Positions 47,409 through 57,213 of a stretch of 64,000 nucleotides of DNA are shown here, one piece after another. A program made the position numbers and the translations under genes. Below the pieces are notes generated by a model. The model was not told where the DNA came from. It saw only the letters and a list, made by a program, of their open reading frames with translations, and made no database searches. The stretch lies in the NCBI RefSeq assembly GCF_014646575.1, contig NZ_BMNN01000003.1:269596-333595 (forward strand). Direction: 5' to 3'. Source of the DNA: Halopseudomonas pertucinogena. GTDB taxonomy: Bacteria > Pseudomonadota > Gammaproteobacteria > Pseudomonadales > Pseudomonadaceae. Each line of letters starts with the position of its first letter. The first letter of the stretch is position 1.

Positions 47409-48803
47409 ATGACCCCCGAAGCCATCATCGAAACCCTGAAAACGCTGGTCGACGCTGACAAGGTACGTACCGATCGCGAATCTCTGGACACCTGGGGCCG
47501 CGACTGGACCAAGCAGTTCGAGCCGGCGCCGCTGGCGATCGTGTTCCCCAAGAGCATCGAACAGGTCCAGGCGGTGGTGCGCTTCGCCAATGAACACAGA
47601 CTGGCCCTGACCCCCTCTGGGGGCCGCACCGGCCTTTCCGCTGCGGCTGTCGCGGCCAATGGCGAGATCGTCGTGTCCTTCGACTACATGAATCGCATCC
47701 TCGACTTCAACGCCTTCGACCGCACCGTCACCTGCGAGCCCGGTGTGGTGACTGCCCAGCTGCAGCAATATGCCGAGGATCAGGGCCTGTACTACCCGGT
47801 GGACTTCGCCTCCGCCGGCTCCAGCCAGATCGGTGGCAACATCGGCACCAACGCCGGCGGCATCAAGGTGATCCGCTACGGCATGACCCGCAACTGGGTG
47901 GCCGGGCTCAAGGTGGTCACCGGCACCGGCGAGCTGCTGGAGCTGAACAAGGGTCTGATGAAGAACGCCACCGGTTACGATCTGCGCCAGCTGTTCATCG
48001 GCGCCGAAGGCACCCTGGGCTTTGTGGTCGAGGCCACCATGCGCCTGGAACGGGCGCCGAAGAACCTCACCGCGATGGTGCTGGGCACACCGGACTTCGA
48101 CTCCATCATGCCGGTGCTGCACGCCTTCCAGGGCAAGCTGGACCTGACCGCCTTCGAGTTCTTCTCCGACAGGGCGATGGCCAAGGTGCTGGCCCGGGGC
48201 GATGTGCCCGCCCCCTTCGAGACCGACTGCCCGTTCTATGCGCTGCTGGAGTTCGAGGCGGTCAGCGAGGAGGTGGCCAACGAGGCACTGGCGACCTTCG
48301 AACATTGCGTCGAGCAGGGCTGGGTGCTGGACGGCGTCATGAGCCAGAGCGAACAGCAGCTGCAGAACCTGTGGAAGCTGCGTGAGTTCATTTCCGAAAC
48401 CATCTCCCACTGGACGCCCTACAAGAACGATATCTCGGTGACCGTCAGCCAGGTGCCGGCCTTCCTGCGCGACATCGATGCGATCGTCGGCGAGCACTAC
48501 CCCGACTTCGAGATCGTCTGGTTCGGTCATATCGGTGACGGCAACCTGCACCTGAACATCCTCAAGCCCGACGCCATGCCCAAGGAGGAGTTCTTCGCCA
48601 AGTGCGCCAGCGTCAACCAGTGGGTGTTCGATATCGTCAGGAAATACAACGGTTCGATTTCCGCCGAGCACGGCATGGGCATGACCAAGCGCGACTACCT
48701 CGGTTACAGCCGCAGCCCCGAGGAGATCGCCATCATGAAATCGGTCAAGGCGGTATTCGACCCCAACGGCATCATGAACCCGGGCAAGATCTTTCCGGTC
48801 TGA
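47409..48803 (+). CDS. FAD-linked D-2-hydroxyglutarate dehydrogenase
   Basis: 464-residue FAD-binding oxidoreductase of the FAD_binding_4 / FAD-oxidase_C type. FAD segment TPSGGRTGLSAAAVAANGEI (about 75-95) and GGNIGTNAGGIKVIRYG; metal/substrate site WFGHIGDGNLHLN; C-terminal HGMGMTKRDYL. Very similar to the P. aeruginosa and P. stutzeri D2HGDH that removes D-2-hydroxyglutarate, a by-product which drives the SerA reaction forward; it is divergent from serA here, matching that pairing. The ATG at 47409 has GAGAG upstream; another ATG lies 15 codons earlier without one. Confidence 0.92.
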   Translation: MTPEAIIETLKTLVDADKVRTDRESLDTWGRDWTKQFEPAPLAIVFPKSIEQVQAVVRFANEHRLALTPSGGRTGLSAAAVAANGEIVVSFDYMNRILDFNAFDRTVTCEPGVVTAQLQQYAEDQGLYYPVDFASAGSSQIGGNIGTNAGGIKVIRYGMTRNWVAGLKVVTGTGELLELNKGLMKNATGYDLRQLFIGAEGTLGFVVEATMRLERAPKNLTAMVLGTPDFDSIMPVLHAFQGKLDLTAFEFFSDRAMAKVLARGDVPAPFETDCPFYALLEFEAVSEEVANEALATFEHCVEQGWVLDGVMSQSEQQLQNLWKLREFISETISHWTPYKNDISVTVSQVPAFLRDIDAIVGEHYPDFEIVWFGHIGDGNLHLNILKPDAMPKEEFFAKCASVNQWVFDIVRKYNGSISAEHGMGMTKRDYLGYSRSPEEIAIMKSVKAVFDPNGIMNPGKIFPV

Positions 48804-48822
48804 ACGGCCCACGGAGCAATCA

Positions 48823-49494
48823 ATGGTCTACCAGCACAAGTACGTCGACGGCTCGCCCATCAACCTGCTGCTGGGCAAGGTGGTCTGCGTCGGCCGCAAC
48901 TATGCCGAGCACGCCCGGGAGCTGAACAACCCGGTGCCCAGCGAACCGCTGCTGTTCATCAAGCCGGCCACTTCCGTGGTGCCGCTGGCCGAGCCCATCG
49001 CACTGCCGAAGGGCCGGGGAGCGGTGCATTATGAAACCGAGATCGCCCTGCTGATCGGAGCCCCCCTGTCCGGCCTGGTCAGCGCCGAGCAGGCCAGCGA
49101 TGCCATTGCCGGTATTGGCCTGGCGCTGGACCTGACCCTGCGCGAACTGCAGGACCAGCTCAAGAGCAAGGGCCACCCCTGGGAGCGGGCCAAGGCGTTC
49201 GATGGTGCCTGCCCACTGTCGGCCTTCGTGCCCACTGCCAGCGCACCGGCGCTGAATGACCTGCCGCTGCAGCTGCATGTCAACGGCGAGCTGCGTCAGG
49301 ATGGCAACAGCAGCGAGATGATCACACCGATCATTGCCCTGCTCCAGCACATCGCCGGGGTGTTCACCCTGCAGCCGGGTGATGTGGTGCTGACCGGCAC
49401 CCCTGCCGGCGTCGGCGTCCTGCAGCCAGGCGACCATCTGAAGCTGAGCATCCCGGGGCTGTTGCAGGCAGACACCAGGGTCGCCGACCACTGA
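48823..49494 (+). CDS. Fumarylacetoacetate hydrolase family protein
   Basis: 223 residues of the FAH fold: KVVCVGRNYAEHARELNNP and FIKPATSVV at the N-terminus, HYETEIALLIG with the metal-binding E-x-E, and LTGTPAGVGVLQPGD. The family hydrolyses or decarboxylates C-C bonds in diverse acyl-pyruvate-like compounds (for example oxaloacetate or acylpyruvates); the exact substrate is not clear. It lies 19 bp after D2HGDH with GGAG before the ATG, so it is probably in that operon and may deal with a related keto acid. Confidence 0.88.
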   Translation: MVYQHKYVDGSPINLLLGKVVCVGRNYAEHARELNNPVPSEPLLFIKPATSVVPLAEPIALPKGRGAVHYETEIALLIGAPLSGLVSAEQASDAIAGIGLALDLTLRELQDQLKSKGHPWERAKAFDGACPLSAFVPTASAPALNDLPLQLHVNGELRQDGNSSEMITPIIALLQHIAGVFTLQPGDVVLTGTPAGVGVLQPGDHLKLSIPGLLQADTRVADH

Positions 49495-49589
49495 GTACGG
49501 TCCGGACCACAGGCGACAGTTCTTCCCTGCAGAACCTTCCCGCCTGCCGGCGCTCCAAATCAGGCGCAGTACGCACCAAGGAGTCTCGC

Positions 49590-50483
49590 TTGAAAGTTTT
49601 TTTGCTGTTGTGCGCCGCCCTGATCGCGCTGGGCGGCGCCACCCTTCGCTATACCCAATGGGATACCTACCTCTGGCATCACTGGAACATCAACCGTCAG
49701 GTTACCCCCGCCGACGCCCTGGACCTGAGCCGCTATCGGGTTGATATCGAGGCCGTGGCGCTGGAGGGCGTGGACGATGACCTCTCGGCGCTGGCCTTCA
49801 ATGACGAACGCAACACCCTGTTCGGCCTGGTCAACGGACAGCCGGATCTGCTCGAGATCAGCCTCGACGGCAAACTGCTGCGCCGGGTCCGGATCGAAGG
49901 CGTGCGCGACATGGAGGGTATGGCTCACATCGGCGGCGACCGCTACGTGATCGCCGAGGAGCGCCATCAGCGGCTGCGCATCATCGAGCTGCCCGACGGG
50001 GTCCAGACGCTGGATGTGAGTAACAGCCCGCGTCTGACCATCGCCATCGATGACAGCGACAACCTGTCCTTCGAAGGGCTGAGCTGGAATGCCAGCGAGC
50101 AGAAGCTGTTGCTGGTGCGCGAGCGCGATCCGTTGCGGGTGCTGGTGGTGGAAGGGTTCGTCAATGGCGACGGCGACCTGCTGCAGGTGGACATCACCGA
50201 GAAGGCCAGACTCCAGGAAGAGGACCTGTTCGTTTCCGACCTTTCGGCCGTGGAAGTCGACAACCTGAGTGGCAACCTGCTGCTGCTCAGCGACGAGTCG
50301 CAGATGGTGGTGGAATATGCCCCCGGGGGCAAGGCCATCAGCCTGCTGGGACTACGGCGCGGTTTCCATGGGCTCCAGCGCAGCGTGCCGCAGGCCGAGG
50401 GCATGGCGCTGGACAACGAGCGGCGGCTGTATATCGTCAGTGAGCCCAACCTGTTCTATCGTTTCTCCCCCGTCGAGCCCTGA
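49590..50483 (+). CDS. SdiA-regulated family protein, probable periplasmic beta-propeller
   Basis: 297 residues starting with TTG, supported by AGGAG 6 nt upstream. An N-terminal hydrophobic anchor (about 2-16, KVFLLLCAALIALGGA) precedes repeats of the kind seen in 'SdiA-regulated' domains (LSALAFNDERNTLFGLVNGQ; GLSWNASEQKLLLVRERDP; EVDNLSGNLLLLSDESQMV). These fit a beta-propeller facing the periplasm. Function unknown. Convergent with the DUF523 gene after a 3-bp gap. Confidence 0.8.
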   Translation: MKVFLLLCAALIALGGATLRYTQWDTYLWHHWNINRQVTPADALDLSRYRVDIEAVALEGVDDDLSALAFNDERNTLFGLVNGQPDLLEISLDGKLLRRVRIEGVRDMEGMAHIGGDRYVIAEERHQRLRIIELPDGVQTLDVSNSPRLTIAIDDSDNLSFEGLSWNASEQKLLLVRERDPLRVLVVEGFVNGDGDLLQVDITEKARLQEEDLFVSDLSAVEVDNLSGNLLLLSDESQMVVEYAPGGKAISLLGLRRGFHGLQRSVPQAEGMALDNERRLYIVSEPNLFYRFSPVEP

Positions 50484-50486
50484 AGC

Positions 50487-50978
50487 TCAGGCTTCCGGGG
50501 TCTCGGTCAGCAGCCGGGCCAGCTGATCCAGCTCGGTTTCATTGAACACCCGTACACCGTGGCGGCGCAGCGCCGCTGCGGTGACGCCCTCGCCGGCGAC
50601 CCGGGTGCCGGTGAAGCCGCCGTCGTAGGTTTCACTGTTACCGCAGGAAGGGCTGCGCGCCTTGAGCACCGCGTAGCGGATACCGTGCTGCCTGACCCGT
50701 TGCAGCGCCAACTCCGCACCCGCAATAAAGGCGCGGGACACATCCCTGCCCTCGATATCCAGCACCTGCACTCTGCCGTCCAGCACCGCAGCCCCCTGCC
50801 CTCCGGGGATCTCCGCTGGCTGTCTGGGCGTTGGCAGGCCACCGGCGACCTCCGGGCACAACGGCACCAACCGCCCCTGGGCCTGCCATTGCCGCAGTAA
50901 AGGCAGTGCACCATAGGCGCCGCCGTCATACCGTACCGGCTGGCCCAGCAGGCAGGCGCTGACCAGAATCTTGTCCAT
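50487..50978 (-). CDS. DUF523 domain protein
   Basis: 163 residues with the DUF523 pattern: ILVSACLLGQPVRYDG at the start, PLCPEVAGGLPTPRQPAEI in the middle, and KARSPSCGNSETYDG. The conserved cysteines (Cys9, Cys58 and the SPSCG cysteine) suggest metal or Fe-S binding. The role is unknown; in other proteins this domain is fused to DUF1722. It is read in the same direction as the 2OG-oxygenase gene 16 bp upstream. Confidence 0.85.
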   Translation of the reverse strand: MDKILVSACLLGQPVRYDGGAYGALPLLRQWQAQGRLVPLCPEVAGGLPTPRQPAEIPGGQGAAVLDGRVQVLDIEGRDVSRAFIAGAELALQRVRQHGIRYAVLKARSPSCGNSETYDGGFTGTRVAGEGVTAAALRRHGVRVFNETELDQLARLLTETPEA

Positions 50979-50994
50979 CTCCTCTCCGAATTGC

Positions 50995-51639
50995 TCAGCG
51001 CAACAGCGGGTTGTCCGGGCGCCGCCGGAACCAGCCTACCAGACTGGCGCGATCCCGTCGGGCCAGCAGCACCTCATGCACGATGCTGTCGCTCATGAAC
51101 ACCGCCAGGGTTCCCGCCCGCGGCTCCACGTCCAGAGGGCCGTCCGGCAGGTGCAGGCGCAACTCCCCGCCGTCGCCCGGCTGCCACCGACTGTTCAGGT
51201 AGAGCACCACGGATACGGTCCGCAGCGGGCTTTCCTTGAAGCGATCCACATGCCGGCGATACCCGGCACCGGGAGGATACAGAGCGTAGTGGGTCTCGTA
51301 ACTGTCCAGCCCCAGCAACAGCGTACGGTTGAGGGTGCGCTGCAACTCGGCCATCGCCTGCAGGTAGGCGGAATGCGCCGGGCTGGGAGGACAATCGTCC
51401 AGCCAGCGTATGTGATCGCCACGCACTTCCGGCAGCACCTGCCGCTCACCGAAGCGGCCTACCGCGGCCGGGCGCAGCGCCTCGCTGTTCCATAGCGAAC
51501 GGCAATTGTGCTCCAGCTCGGCAAGCACCTGCGGCGACAGACCGCTCTGGGTGACTGCCCAGCCATGTTCGGCCAGTTGATCGGCAACGGGCAGCAGACG
51601 CTCTACCGCGGCGGCAGGGAACTCGGGCATCGTCTTCAT
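50995..51639 (-). CDS. 2-oxoglutarate-Fe(II) dioxygenase family protein
   Basis: 214 residues (from the ATG at 51639; a TTG at 51657 would add six residues and neither has a strong ribosome site). The double-stranded beta-helix iron site is visible: His-x-Asp in GYRRHVDRFKESPLR, distal His in SDSIVHEVLL, and the 2-oxoglutarate-binding Arg in RASLVGWFRRRP. Prolyl-4-hydroxylase-like in layout. The target is unknown. Probably co-transcribed with the DUF523 gene. Confidence 0.85.
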   Translation of the reverse strand: MKTMPEFPAAAVERLLPVADQLAEHGWAVTQSGLSPQVLAELEHNCRSLWNSEALRPAAVGRFGERQVLPEVRGDHIRWLDDCPPSPAHSAYLQAMAELQRTLNRTLLLGLDSYETHYALYPPGAGYRRHVDRFKESPLRTVSVVLYLNSRWQPGDGGELRLHLPDGPLDVEPRAGTLAVFMSDSIVHEVLLARRDRASLVGWFRRRPDNPLLR

Positions 51640-51781
51640 ACTCAAATCGGGGAACAACAGCGGCGCCTGGGATCAGGCGGACAACGCCCGAGACAACGGG
51701 CGCCGCCCAGTGTAAACGATAGACAAAACCCGCCGGAATAGTTCTTCAACCATTTATTGGCGTTTTCATCTGCGAGGTCCC

Positions 51782-52522
51782 ATGCACTCCATTTCCCTGC
51801 GTTTTCTTTTCGCCCTGCTGGTCCTGACGGGACTGTTCAGCAGCGCAGTTCAGGCCAGCACCTCGGAGCTCTACCAGGCCAGCGGCATGGCTCAGCATCA
51901 GCAGCACTTCCAGGCGGCGCTGGCATCGGCGCAGCAGCGCTACGGTTCGCAGCTGCCGGCGGCAGTACGCGACCCCCTTGTGCGCAACAGCAGCCAGCGC
52001 TTCGATCTGGCCGCCATGCATGACCGTGCCCAGACCCGGCTGGCGCTGGAGCTTGATGACCAGCAGATGCAGCAGGCACTGACGTTCTTCAACAGCCCGC
52101 TGGGCCAGCGCATCGTTGCGGCCGAAACCCGCGCCAGCTCGCCCGGGGGCGCGAGCACCATGCAGCAGGGTGTGCCGAACATGGAGCTGAGTGCGGAGCG
52201 CCGGGCTCTCATCGAGCGGCTGGCCGCGCGATTGCCGGCACTGGAGATGGGAGTGGAAGTATCAACTGCACTGACCGGGCTGGCGGCGCAGAGCGCCAAC
52301 GACCTGCTGGGCGGGCTGCTCGGCACCGCTCCGGCCGGTGACAGCGGCCGCGAACGGCTGCGTCAGCAGATGCGCCCCAACCTGCCCAACACCCTGGCCT
52401 ACGTCTACCGCGACCTGGATGACGCGGAGCTGACCCGCTTCGCCGAATGGGCCGAATCGGACGCGGGGCGGGCCTTCTACAGCGCCGTAGAGCGCGCGGT
52501 GCAGGATGCGCTGAACCCCTGA
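51782..52522 (+). CDS. DUF2059 domain periplasmic protein
   Basis: 246 residues with a cleavable signal peptide (about 1-25, ending AVQAS). The helical DUF2059 feature, LDDQQMQQALTFFNSPLGQR, is at about 90-110, and a similar motif, DDAELTRFAEWAESDAGRAF, recurs near the C-terminus, so the protein is two DUF2059-like halves. GAGG lies 4 nt before the ATG. The family has no known function. Confidence 0.8.
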   Translation: MHSISLRFLFALLVLTGLFSSAVQASTSELYQASGMAQHQQHFQAALASAQQRYGSQLPAAVRDPLVRNSSQRFDLAAMHDRAQTRLALELDDQQMQQALTFFNSPLGQRIVAAETRASSPGGASTMQQGVPNMELSAERRALIERLAARLPALEMGVEVSTALTGLAAQSANDLLGGLLGTAPAGDSGRERLRQQMRPNLPNTLAYVYRDLDDAELTRFAEWAESDAGRAFYSAVERAVQDALNP

Positions 52523-52540
52523 GACAGCAGCCGGGCTGCG

Positions 52541-53473
52541 TCAGTAGCCCAGCCTGTCGCCCAGCCAGTCCAGGTAGCGCTGGCGGAAGTCGGCCTGCTC
52601 ATTGGCCAGGTGGTGGCGGGCCTCGGGCAGGTACAGCAGCTCGGGGCCGTTGAACTTCTCCTGCAGCACCCGGATGTTGTGCTGCCAGTCGACCGTCCCG
52701 TCGGCCTGGCCCTGGACGATCAGGGGCCGGTGCGATGACGGCATGGCCGTCTCGATACGCGGAATCCACTTGTCCAGTGCCTGCACCCAGGCAACCGGCA
52801 GCACCTGTGGCTGCAGCGGATCGTGCTGGCGGATGAAATCGAGAAACGCCTCGTCCGTCGAATTGTCGGTAAAGCGCCGTCCCAGCTGCTGGATGAACCC
52901 GCCCAGCAGTTTCAGGCTGAACTGCGACACCCCCCACTGTCTGGGTCGCACCAGTGGCGCCATCAGCACCGTCTCACCGGTCTGCTCGGGCAACGGTCCG
53001 TGCAGCAGACGGTCGATGAGTATTGCGCCGCCGGTGCTCTGGCCGAGGAAATGCCAGGGCGCGGGAAGACGCCAGTCCTGCGCATGCTGGATGACGCCGT
53101 CCAGCACCTGCTGGTAGCGCAGGAAACAATCGATGCTGGCCCGTTCCCCACTGGACAGACCGTGCCCCGGGAGATCGAAGGCCATGACGGCCAGCCGGTG
53201 GCCCAGCGCCCAGCGGATCACATGGCCGTACAGGCCCATGTGGTCGTAGTAACCGTGCAGAATGATCAGCGTGCCCCGCGGCAGGCTCGGGCGCCATACC
53301 TGAACCGCCAGGTCGAAACCATCAACTTCAATGTGACCAAGGTGCTGATCGACCTCGGCGCTGAAGTCGATTCCGTAATAGGCGGCGTATTGCTGTGCGG
53401 TAGGATTGAAGGGCTGCCCCGGTTCGAGTTGCGGCAATTGCGCGACAAGCCTTTCGAAAAACGTCTGATCCAT
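52541..53473 (-). CDS. Alpha/beta hydrolase (serine lysophospholipase / monoacylglycerol lipase type)
   Basis: 310 residues. The nucleophile elbow is FLGQSTGGAIL (GxSxG); the oxyanion region is LIILHGYYDHMGLYGHVIRW with DLPGHGLSSGERASI, the lid pattern of the Hydrolase_4 (monoglyceride lipase) family; the catalytic Asp lies near IVQGQADGTVDW and His near LPEARHHLANE. The ATG at 53473 has AAGG 9 nt upstream. No signal peptide, so cytoplasmic. Substrate not known. Confidence 0.85.
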   Translation of the reverse strand: MDQTFFERLVAQLPQLEPGQPFNPTAQQYAAYYGIDFSAEVDQHLGHIEVDGFDLAVQVWRPSLPRGTLIILHGYYDHMGLYGHVIRWALGHRLAVMAFDLPGHGLSSGERASIDCFLRYQQVLDGVIQHAQDWRLPAPWHFLGQSTGGAILIDRLLHGPLPEQTGETVLMAPLVRPRQWGVSQFSLKLLGGFIQQLGRRFTDNSTDEAFLDFIRQHDPLQPQVLPVAWVQALDKWIPRIETAMPSSHRPLIVQGQADGTVDWQHNIRVLQEKFNGPELLYLPEARHHLANEQADFRQRYLDWLGDRLGY

Positions 53474-53676
53474 CAAGGGGCCTTCTGCGGTGATTCCGGA
53501 AGCTGCCATCAGCTTACCCCCGGAAACGGGGAAAAATCCGTTCCATGGTCTCGATTTTGGAACAATTCAATGTTTCGAACATGCTTTGCAAGGAATCATC
53601 GTGTAACATGCTGCGTCTCCAAATGCCACGTCCTTATGCGCCACGGCGCAGTTTCTCAGCTGAGTGAGGGGTTTTC

Positions 53677-55854
53677 ATGAGCGAACGCATCCAGATTGGT
53701 AATCTCCAGGTTGCCAGGATTCTTTACGACTTCATCAATGAGCAGGCCATCCCGGGTACCGGCGTGGATGCCACTGCCTTCTGGAAAGGCGTGGACACGC
53801 TGATTCATGACCTCGCCCCGAAGAACCGCGCCCTGCTGAGCAAACGTGACGAGCTGCAGGCGAAGATCGATGCCTGGCACCAGCAGCGCGCCGGTCAGCC
53901 CCACGATGCAGCCGCCTACAAGGCGTTCCTGCAGGAAATCGGCTACCTGCTGCCCGAACCCGCCGACTTCAAGGTTACCACCGAAAACGTCGACGAAGAG
54001 ATCGCCACCATGGCCGGCCCGCAGCTGGTCGTGCCGATCACCAACGCCCGCTTCGCCATCAACGCCGCCAACGCCCGCTGGGGTTCACTCTACGACGCCC
54101 TGTACGGCACGGACGCCATCAGCGAGGAAGGCGGCGCGGAAAAAGGGCCCGGCTACAACCAGGTGCGTGGCGACAAGGTGATTGCCTTCGCCCGCGCATT
54201 CCTTGATGAGGCAGCTCCGCTTGCCAAAGGTTCCCACAGCGAAGCGACTGGCTACAGCATCGCCAACGGCCAGCTGGTTGTGAGCCTGCAGGACGGCAGC
54301 CAGACCGGCCTGCAGCAGCCCGAGAAGTTCATCGGCTTCCAGGGTAACGCCGCCGAGCCCGGCGCCGTGCTGCTGAAGAACCATGGCCTGCACTTCGAGA
54401 TCCAGATCGACCGCAGCAGCAATATCGGCAGTACCGATGCCGCCGGCGTGAAGGACGTACTGATGGAAGCGGCCATCACCACCATCATGGACTGCGAAGA
54501 CTCGGTCGCCGTGGTGGATGCCGAAGACAAGGTGCTGGCCTACAAGAACTGGCTGGGCCTGATGAAGGGCGACCTGGCCGAGAACATGAGCAAGGACGGC
54601 CGCGCCTTCACCCGCACCATGAATGCCGACCGCCAATACACCGCCGCCGATGGCAGCGAGCTGACCCTGCACGGCCGCTCCATGCTGTTCGTGCGCAACT
54701 TCGGTCACCTGATGACCATTGATGCGGTACTGGACAAGGACGGCAACGAAGTGCCCGAGGGCATTCTCGACGGCATCTTCACCAGCCTGGCAGCCATCCA
54801 CAACCTCAAGGGCAACACCACCCGCCGCAACACCCGCAAGGGCTCGATCTACATTGTCAAGCCGAAGATGCACGGTCCGGAAGAAGTGGCGTTCGCCAAC
54901 GAACTGTTCAACCGCGTGGAAGACCTGCTGGGTCTGGAGCGCAACACCCTGAAGATGGGCATCATGGACGAGGAGCGCCGTACCACGGTCAACCTCAAGG
55001 CCTGCATCAAGGAAGCCAGCGAGCGCGTGGTGTTCATCAACACCGGCTTCCTCGACCGCACCGGTGACGAGATCCACACCTCCATGGAAGCCGGCCCGGT
55101 GGTACGCAAGGCTGCCATGAAGAGCGAGAAGTGGATCGCCGCCTACGAGGACTGGAACGTCGACCACGGTCTGAACCTCGGCCTGTCCGGCCGTGCGCAG
55201 ATCGGCAAGGGCATGTGGGCCATGCCCGACCTGATGGCCGGCATGCTGGAGCAGAAGATCGGTCACCCCATGGCCGGCGCCAACACCGCCTGGGTTCCGT
55301 CCCCGACCGCAGCCACTCTGCACGCCCTGCACTACCACAAGGTGGATGTGTTCGAGCGGCAGAAGGAACTGGCCAAGCGTCCCTTTGCCTCGGTAGACGA
55401 CATCCTGACCATCCCGCTGGCCAAGGACACCAACTGGAGCGCGGAAGAGAAGCAGAACGAGATCGACAACAACGTCCAGGGCATTCTCGGCTACGTTGTG
55501 CGCTGGATCGACCAGGGCGTCGGCTGCTCCAAGGTGCCGGACATCAATGATGTCGGCCTGATGGAAGACCGCGCCACCCTGCGCATCTCCAGCCAGCTGC
55601 TGGCCAACTGGCTGCGCCACGGTGTCATCACCGAGGAGCAGGTGGTCGAAAGCATGAAGCGCATGGCCGAGGTGGTCGACCGGCAGAATGCCAATGATCC
55701 GGCCTACCGCCCGATGGCACCGAACTTCGATGACAGCATCGCCTTCCAGGCGTCGCTGGAGCTGATCCTCGAAGGCACCAAGCAGCCGAACGGCTACACC
55801 GAGCCGGTTCTGCACCGCCGCCGTCGCGAGTTCAAGGCGCGTTACGGCTGCTGA
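53677..55854 (+). CDS. glcB: Malate synthase G
   Basis: 725 residues, the full isoform G. It condenses glyoxylate with acetyl-CoA to malate in the glyoxylate bypass and glycolate use. Catalytic segments: [18 protein letters not shown] with the acidic Mg2+ region, [18 protein letters not shown], and [20 protein letters not shown]; the C-terminal catalytic Asp lies beyond 600 in the [17 protein letters not shown] region. GAGGGG is 5 nt before the ATG. It stands alone, as in other pseudomonads, apart from isocitrate lyase. Confidence 0.97.
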   Translation: MSERIQIGNLQVARILYDFINEQAIPGTGVDATAFWKGVDTLIHDLAPKNRALLSKRDELQAKIDAWHQQRAGQPHDAAAYKAFLQEIGYLLPEPADFKVTTENVDEEIATMAGPQLVVPITNARFAINAANARWGSLYDALYGTDAISEEGGAEKGPGYNQVRGDKVIAFARAFLDEAAPLAKGSHSEATGYSIANGQLVVSLQDGSQTGLQQPEKFIGFQGNAAEPGAVLLKNHGLHFEIQIDRSSNIGSTDAAGVKDVLMEAAITTIMDCEDSVAVVDAEDKVLAYKNWLGLMKGDLAENMSKDGRAFTRTMNADRQYTAADGSELTLHGRSMLFVRNFGHLMTIDAVLDKDGNEVPEGILDGIFTSLAAIHNLKGNTTRRNTRKGSIYIVKPKMHGPEEVAFANELFNRVEDLLGLERNTLKMGIMDEERRTTVNLKACIKEASERVVFINTGFLDRTGDEIHTSMEAGPVVRKAAMKSEKWIAAYEDWNVDHGLNLGLSGRAQIGKGMWAMPDLMAGMLEQKIGHPMAGANTAWVPSPTAATLHALHYHKVDVFERQKELAKRPFASVDDILTIPLAKDTNWSAEEKQNEIDNNVQGILGYVVRWIDQGVGCSKVPDINDVGLMEDRATLRISSQLLANWLRHGVITEEQVVESMKRMAEVVDRQNANDPAYRPMAPNFDDSIAFQASLELILEGTKQPNGYTEPVLHRRRREFKARYGC

Positions 55855-55873
55855 TCGACGCAGCGCCCCGACA

Positions 55874-55904
55874 AGCCCGGCCAGAGCAATCTGCCGGGCT
55901 TTTT
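55874..55904 (+). terminator. Intrinsic terminator after glcB
   Basis: 8-bp stem AGCCCGGC / GCCGGGCT with an 11-nt loop followed directly by TTTT, 20 bp after the glcB stop. A clear rho-independent terminator. Confidence 0.85.
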
Positions 55905-56075
55905 CATGCCTGATCGGTAGGGAAACGGCCTTTCGTCGGAAAGTGGCCTTCTGATATCAGTCCGCCCTGACCTTCCCACCGGGCTGACGTATCATTGACG
56001 CCGATTCCACAGCACCCGGCATCGGCCCGGGTCGTCTACTCTTGATGACAAGTTCGTTTCCGGATCAGGTACTCC

Positions 56076-57203
56076 ATGCCCAGTCTTCGTTTCCTCCTGC
56101 TCGCCTTTCTGCTGGCCAGTCCCCCGCTGCTTGCCCAGACGGAAGACCGCTTCAGCTTTAACGGTTTCGGCACCGTTGGTGTCAGCCGGCTGGGTGGCGA
56201 GGACAGCGGGCGCAGCTACGGCATCCAGGGCCAGGTGAACGACCGGTGGCGCGGCGACGACCTGTCCCGCATCGGCGGCCAGCTGACCTGGGACCTGACC
56301 GAGGACCTGGTCGCCACCGCCCAGGCGACGCTGGCCGCCGAGCAGGACAGCTGGGGGGTCGAGCTGGACTGGCTGTACCTCGGCTGGCAGGCCACCGACC
56401 GGCTGACGCTGCGCGCGGGCCGGCTGCGCAATCCGGTGTACATGTATTCCGAAACCCTCAATGTCGGCGTTACCTACCCCTGGCTGCGGCTCCCGGACGA
56501 GGTCTACTTCCAGCTGCAGATCAGCAACTACGAAGGCATCGACCTGCTGTACGACACGCCGCTTGCCTTCGGCATGCTCACCTGGCAGATCAACGCCGGG
56601 CAGGCGCTGAACCGCGACCATTTCATCCATGACGATCTTCACGACATGGATTACCGCAAGCTTTTCGGTGCCAACGTGAAGCTGACCACCCATCATTGGG
56701 GCAGCTTCCGCATCGCCTACAGCGAAGCAGACCTGGACCTGCGCATTCCCTACATGCAGGGCACACCGCTGGAGGGCATCGCCGAGGGGGTGAAAGGCAA
56801 ATACACCGCCGTCGGCTACCAGTACGACAACGGGACCTGGCTCGCCGCCAGCGAAGCGACCCGGATCGTTGTGGAAGGCCTGACGCCGTCCACCAACGCG
56901 TTCTACGTGATGGGCGGGCGGCGCTTCGGCCGGTTCGGTGTGCATCTCACCTACGGCGAACTGGATGACGAGTTCACAGGCCAGCAGAGCTCCTGGACCG
57001 GCGGGCTGTCCTACCGTCTGAGCCCGTCTGTGGTGCTCAAGGGCGAGTATCGCCGGGTCGACAATGCCAACGAGAGCCAGGGCGCTTTCGTGCGGGGCGG
57101 CGCCGAGTACCTCGAAGCGCTTGCCCGGCGGGAATTCCTGGGCGAGCCAAGGGCGACCTTTGACGGCGACATCGTCTCCGTCGGCGTCGACTTCCTGTTC
57201 TGA
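56076..57203 (+). CDS. Outer membrane porin-like beta-barrel protein
   Basis: 375 residues with a signal peptide (about 1-20, ending LLAQ) and a series of alternating amphipathic strands (FSFNGFGTVGVSRLGGEDS, RIGGQLTWDLTEDLVATAQA, RLTLRAGRLRNPVYMYSE), ending in an aromatic residue (FLF), the pattern of a trimeric-porin-type barrel. The substrate is not known. It begins a three-gene same-strand run with a phosphate-binding-like protein (10-bp gap) and a diguanylate cyclase. Confidence 0.8.
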   Translation: MPSLRFLLLAFLLASPPLLAQTEDRFSFNGFGTVGVSRLGGEDSGRSYGIQGQVNDRWRGDDLSRIGGQLTWDLTEDLVATAQATLAAEQDSWGVELDWLYLGWQATDRLTLRAGRLRNPVYMYSETLNVGVTYPWLRLPDEVYFQLQISNYEGIDLLYDTPLAFGMLTWQINAGQALNRDHFIHDDLHDMDYRKLFGANVKLTTHHWGSFRIAYSEADLDLRIPYMQGTPLEGIAEGVKGKYTAVGYQYDNGTWLAASEATRIVVEGLTPSTNAFYVMGGRRFGRFGVHLTYGELDDEFTGQQSSWTGGLSYRLSPSVVLKGEYRRVDNANESQGAFVRGGAEYLEALARREFLGEPRATFDGDIVSVGVDFLF

Positions 57204-57213
57204 GGCCCGCCTG

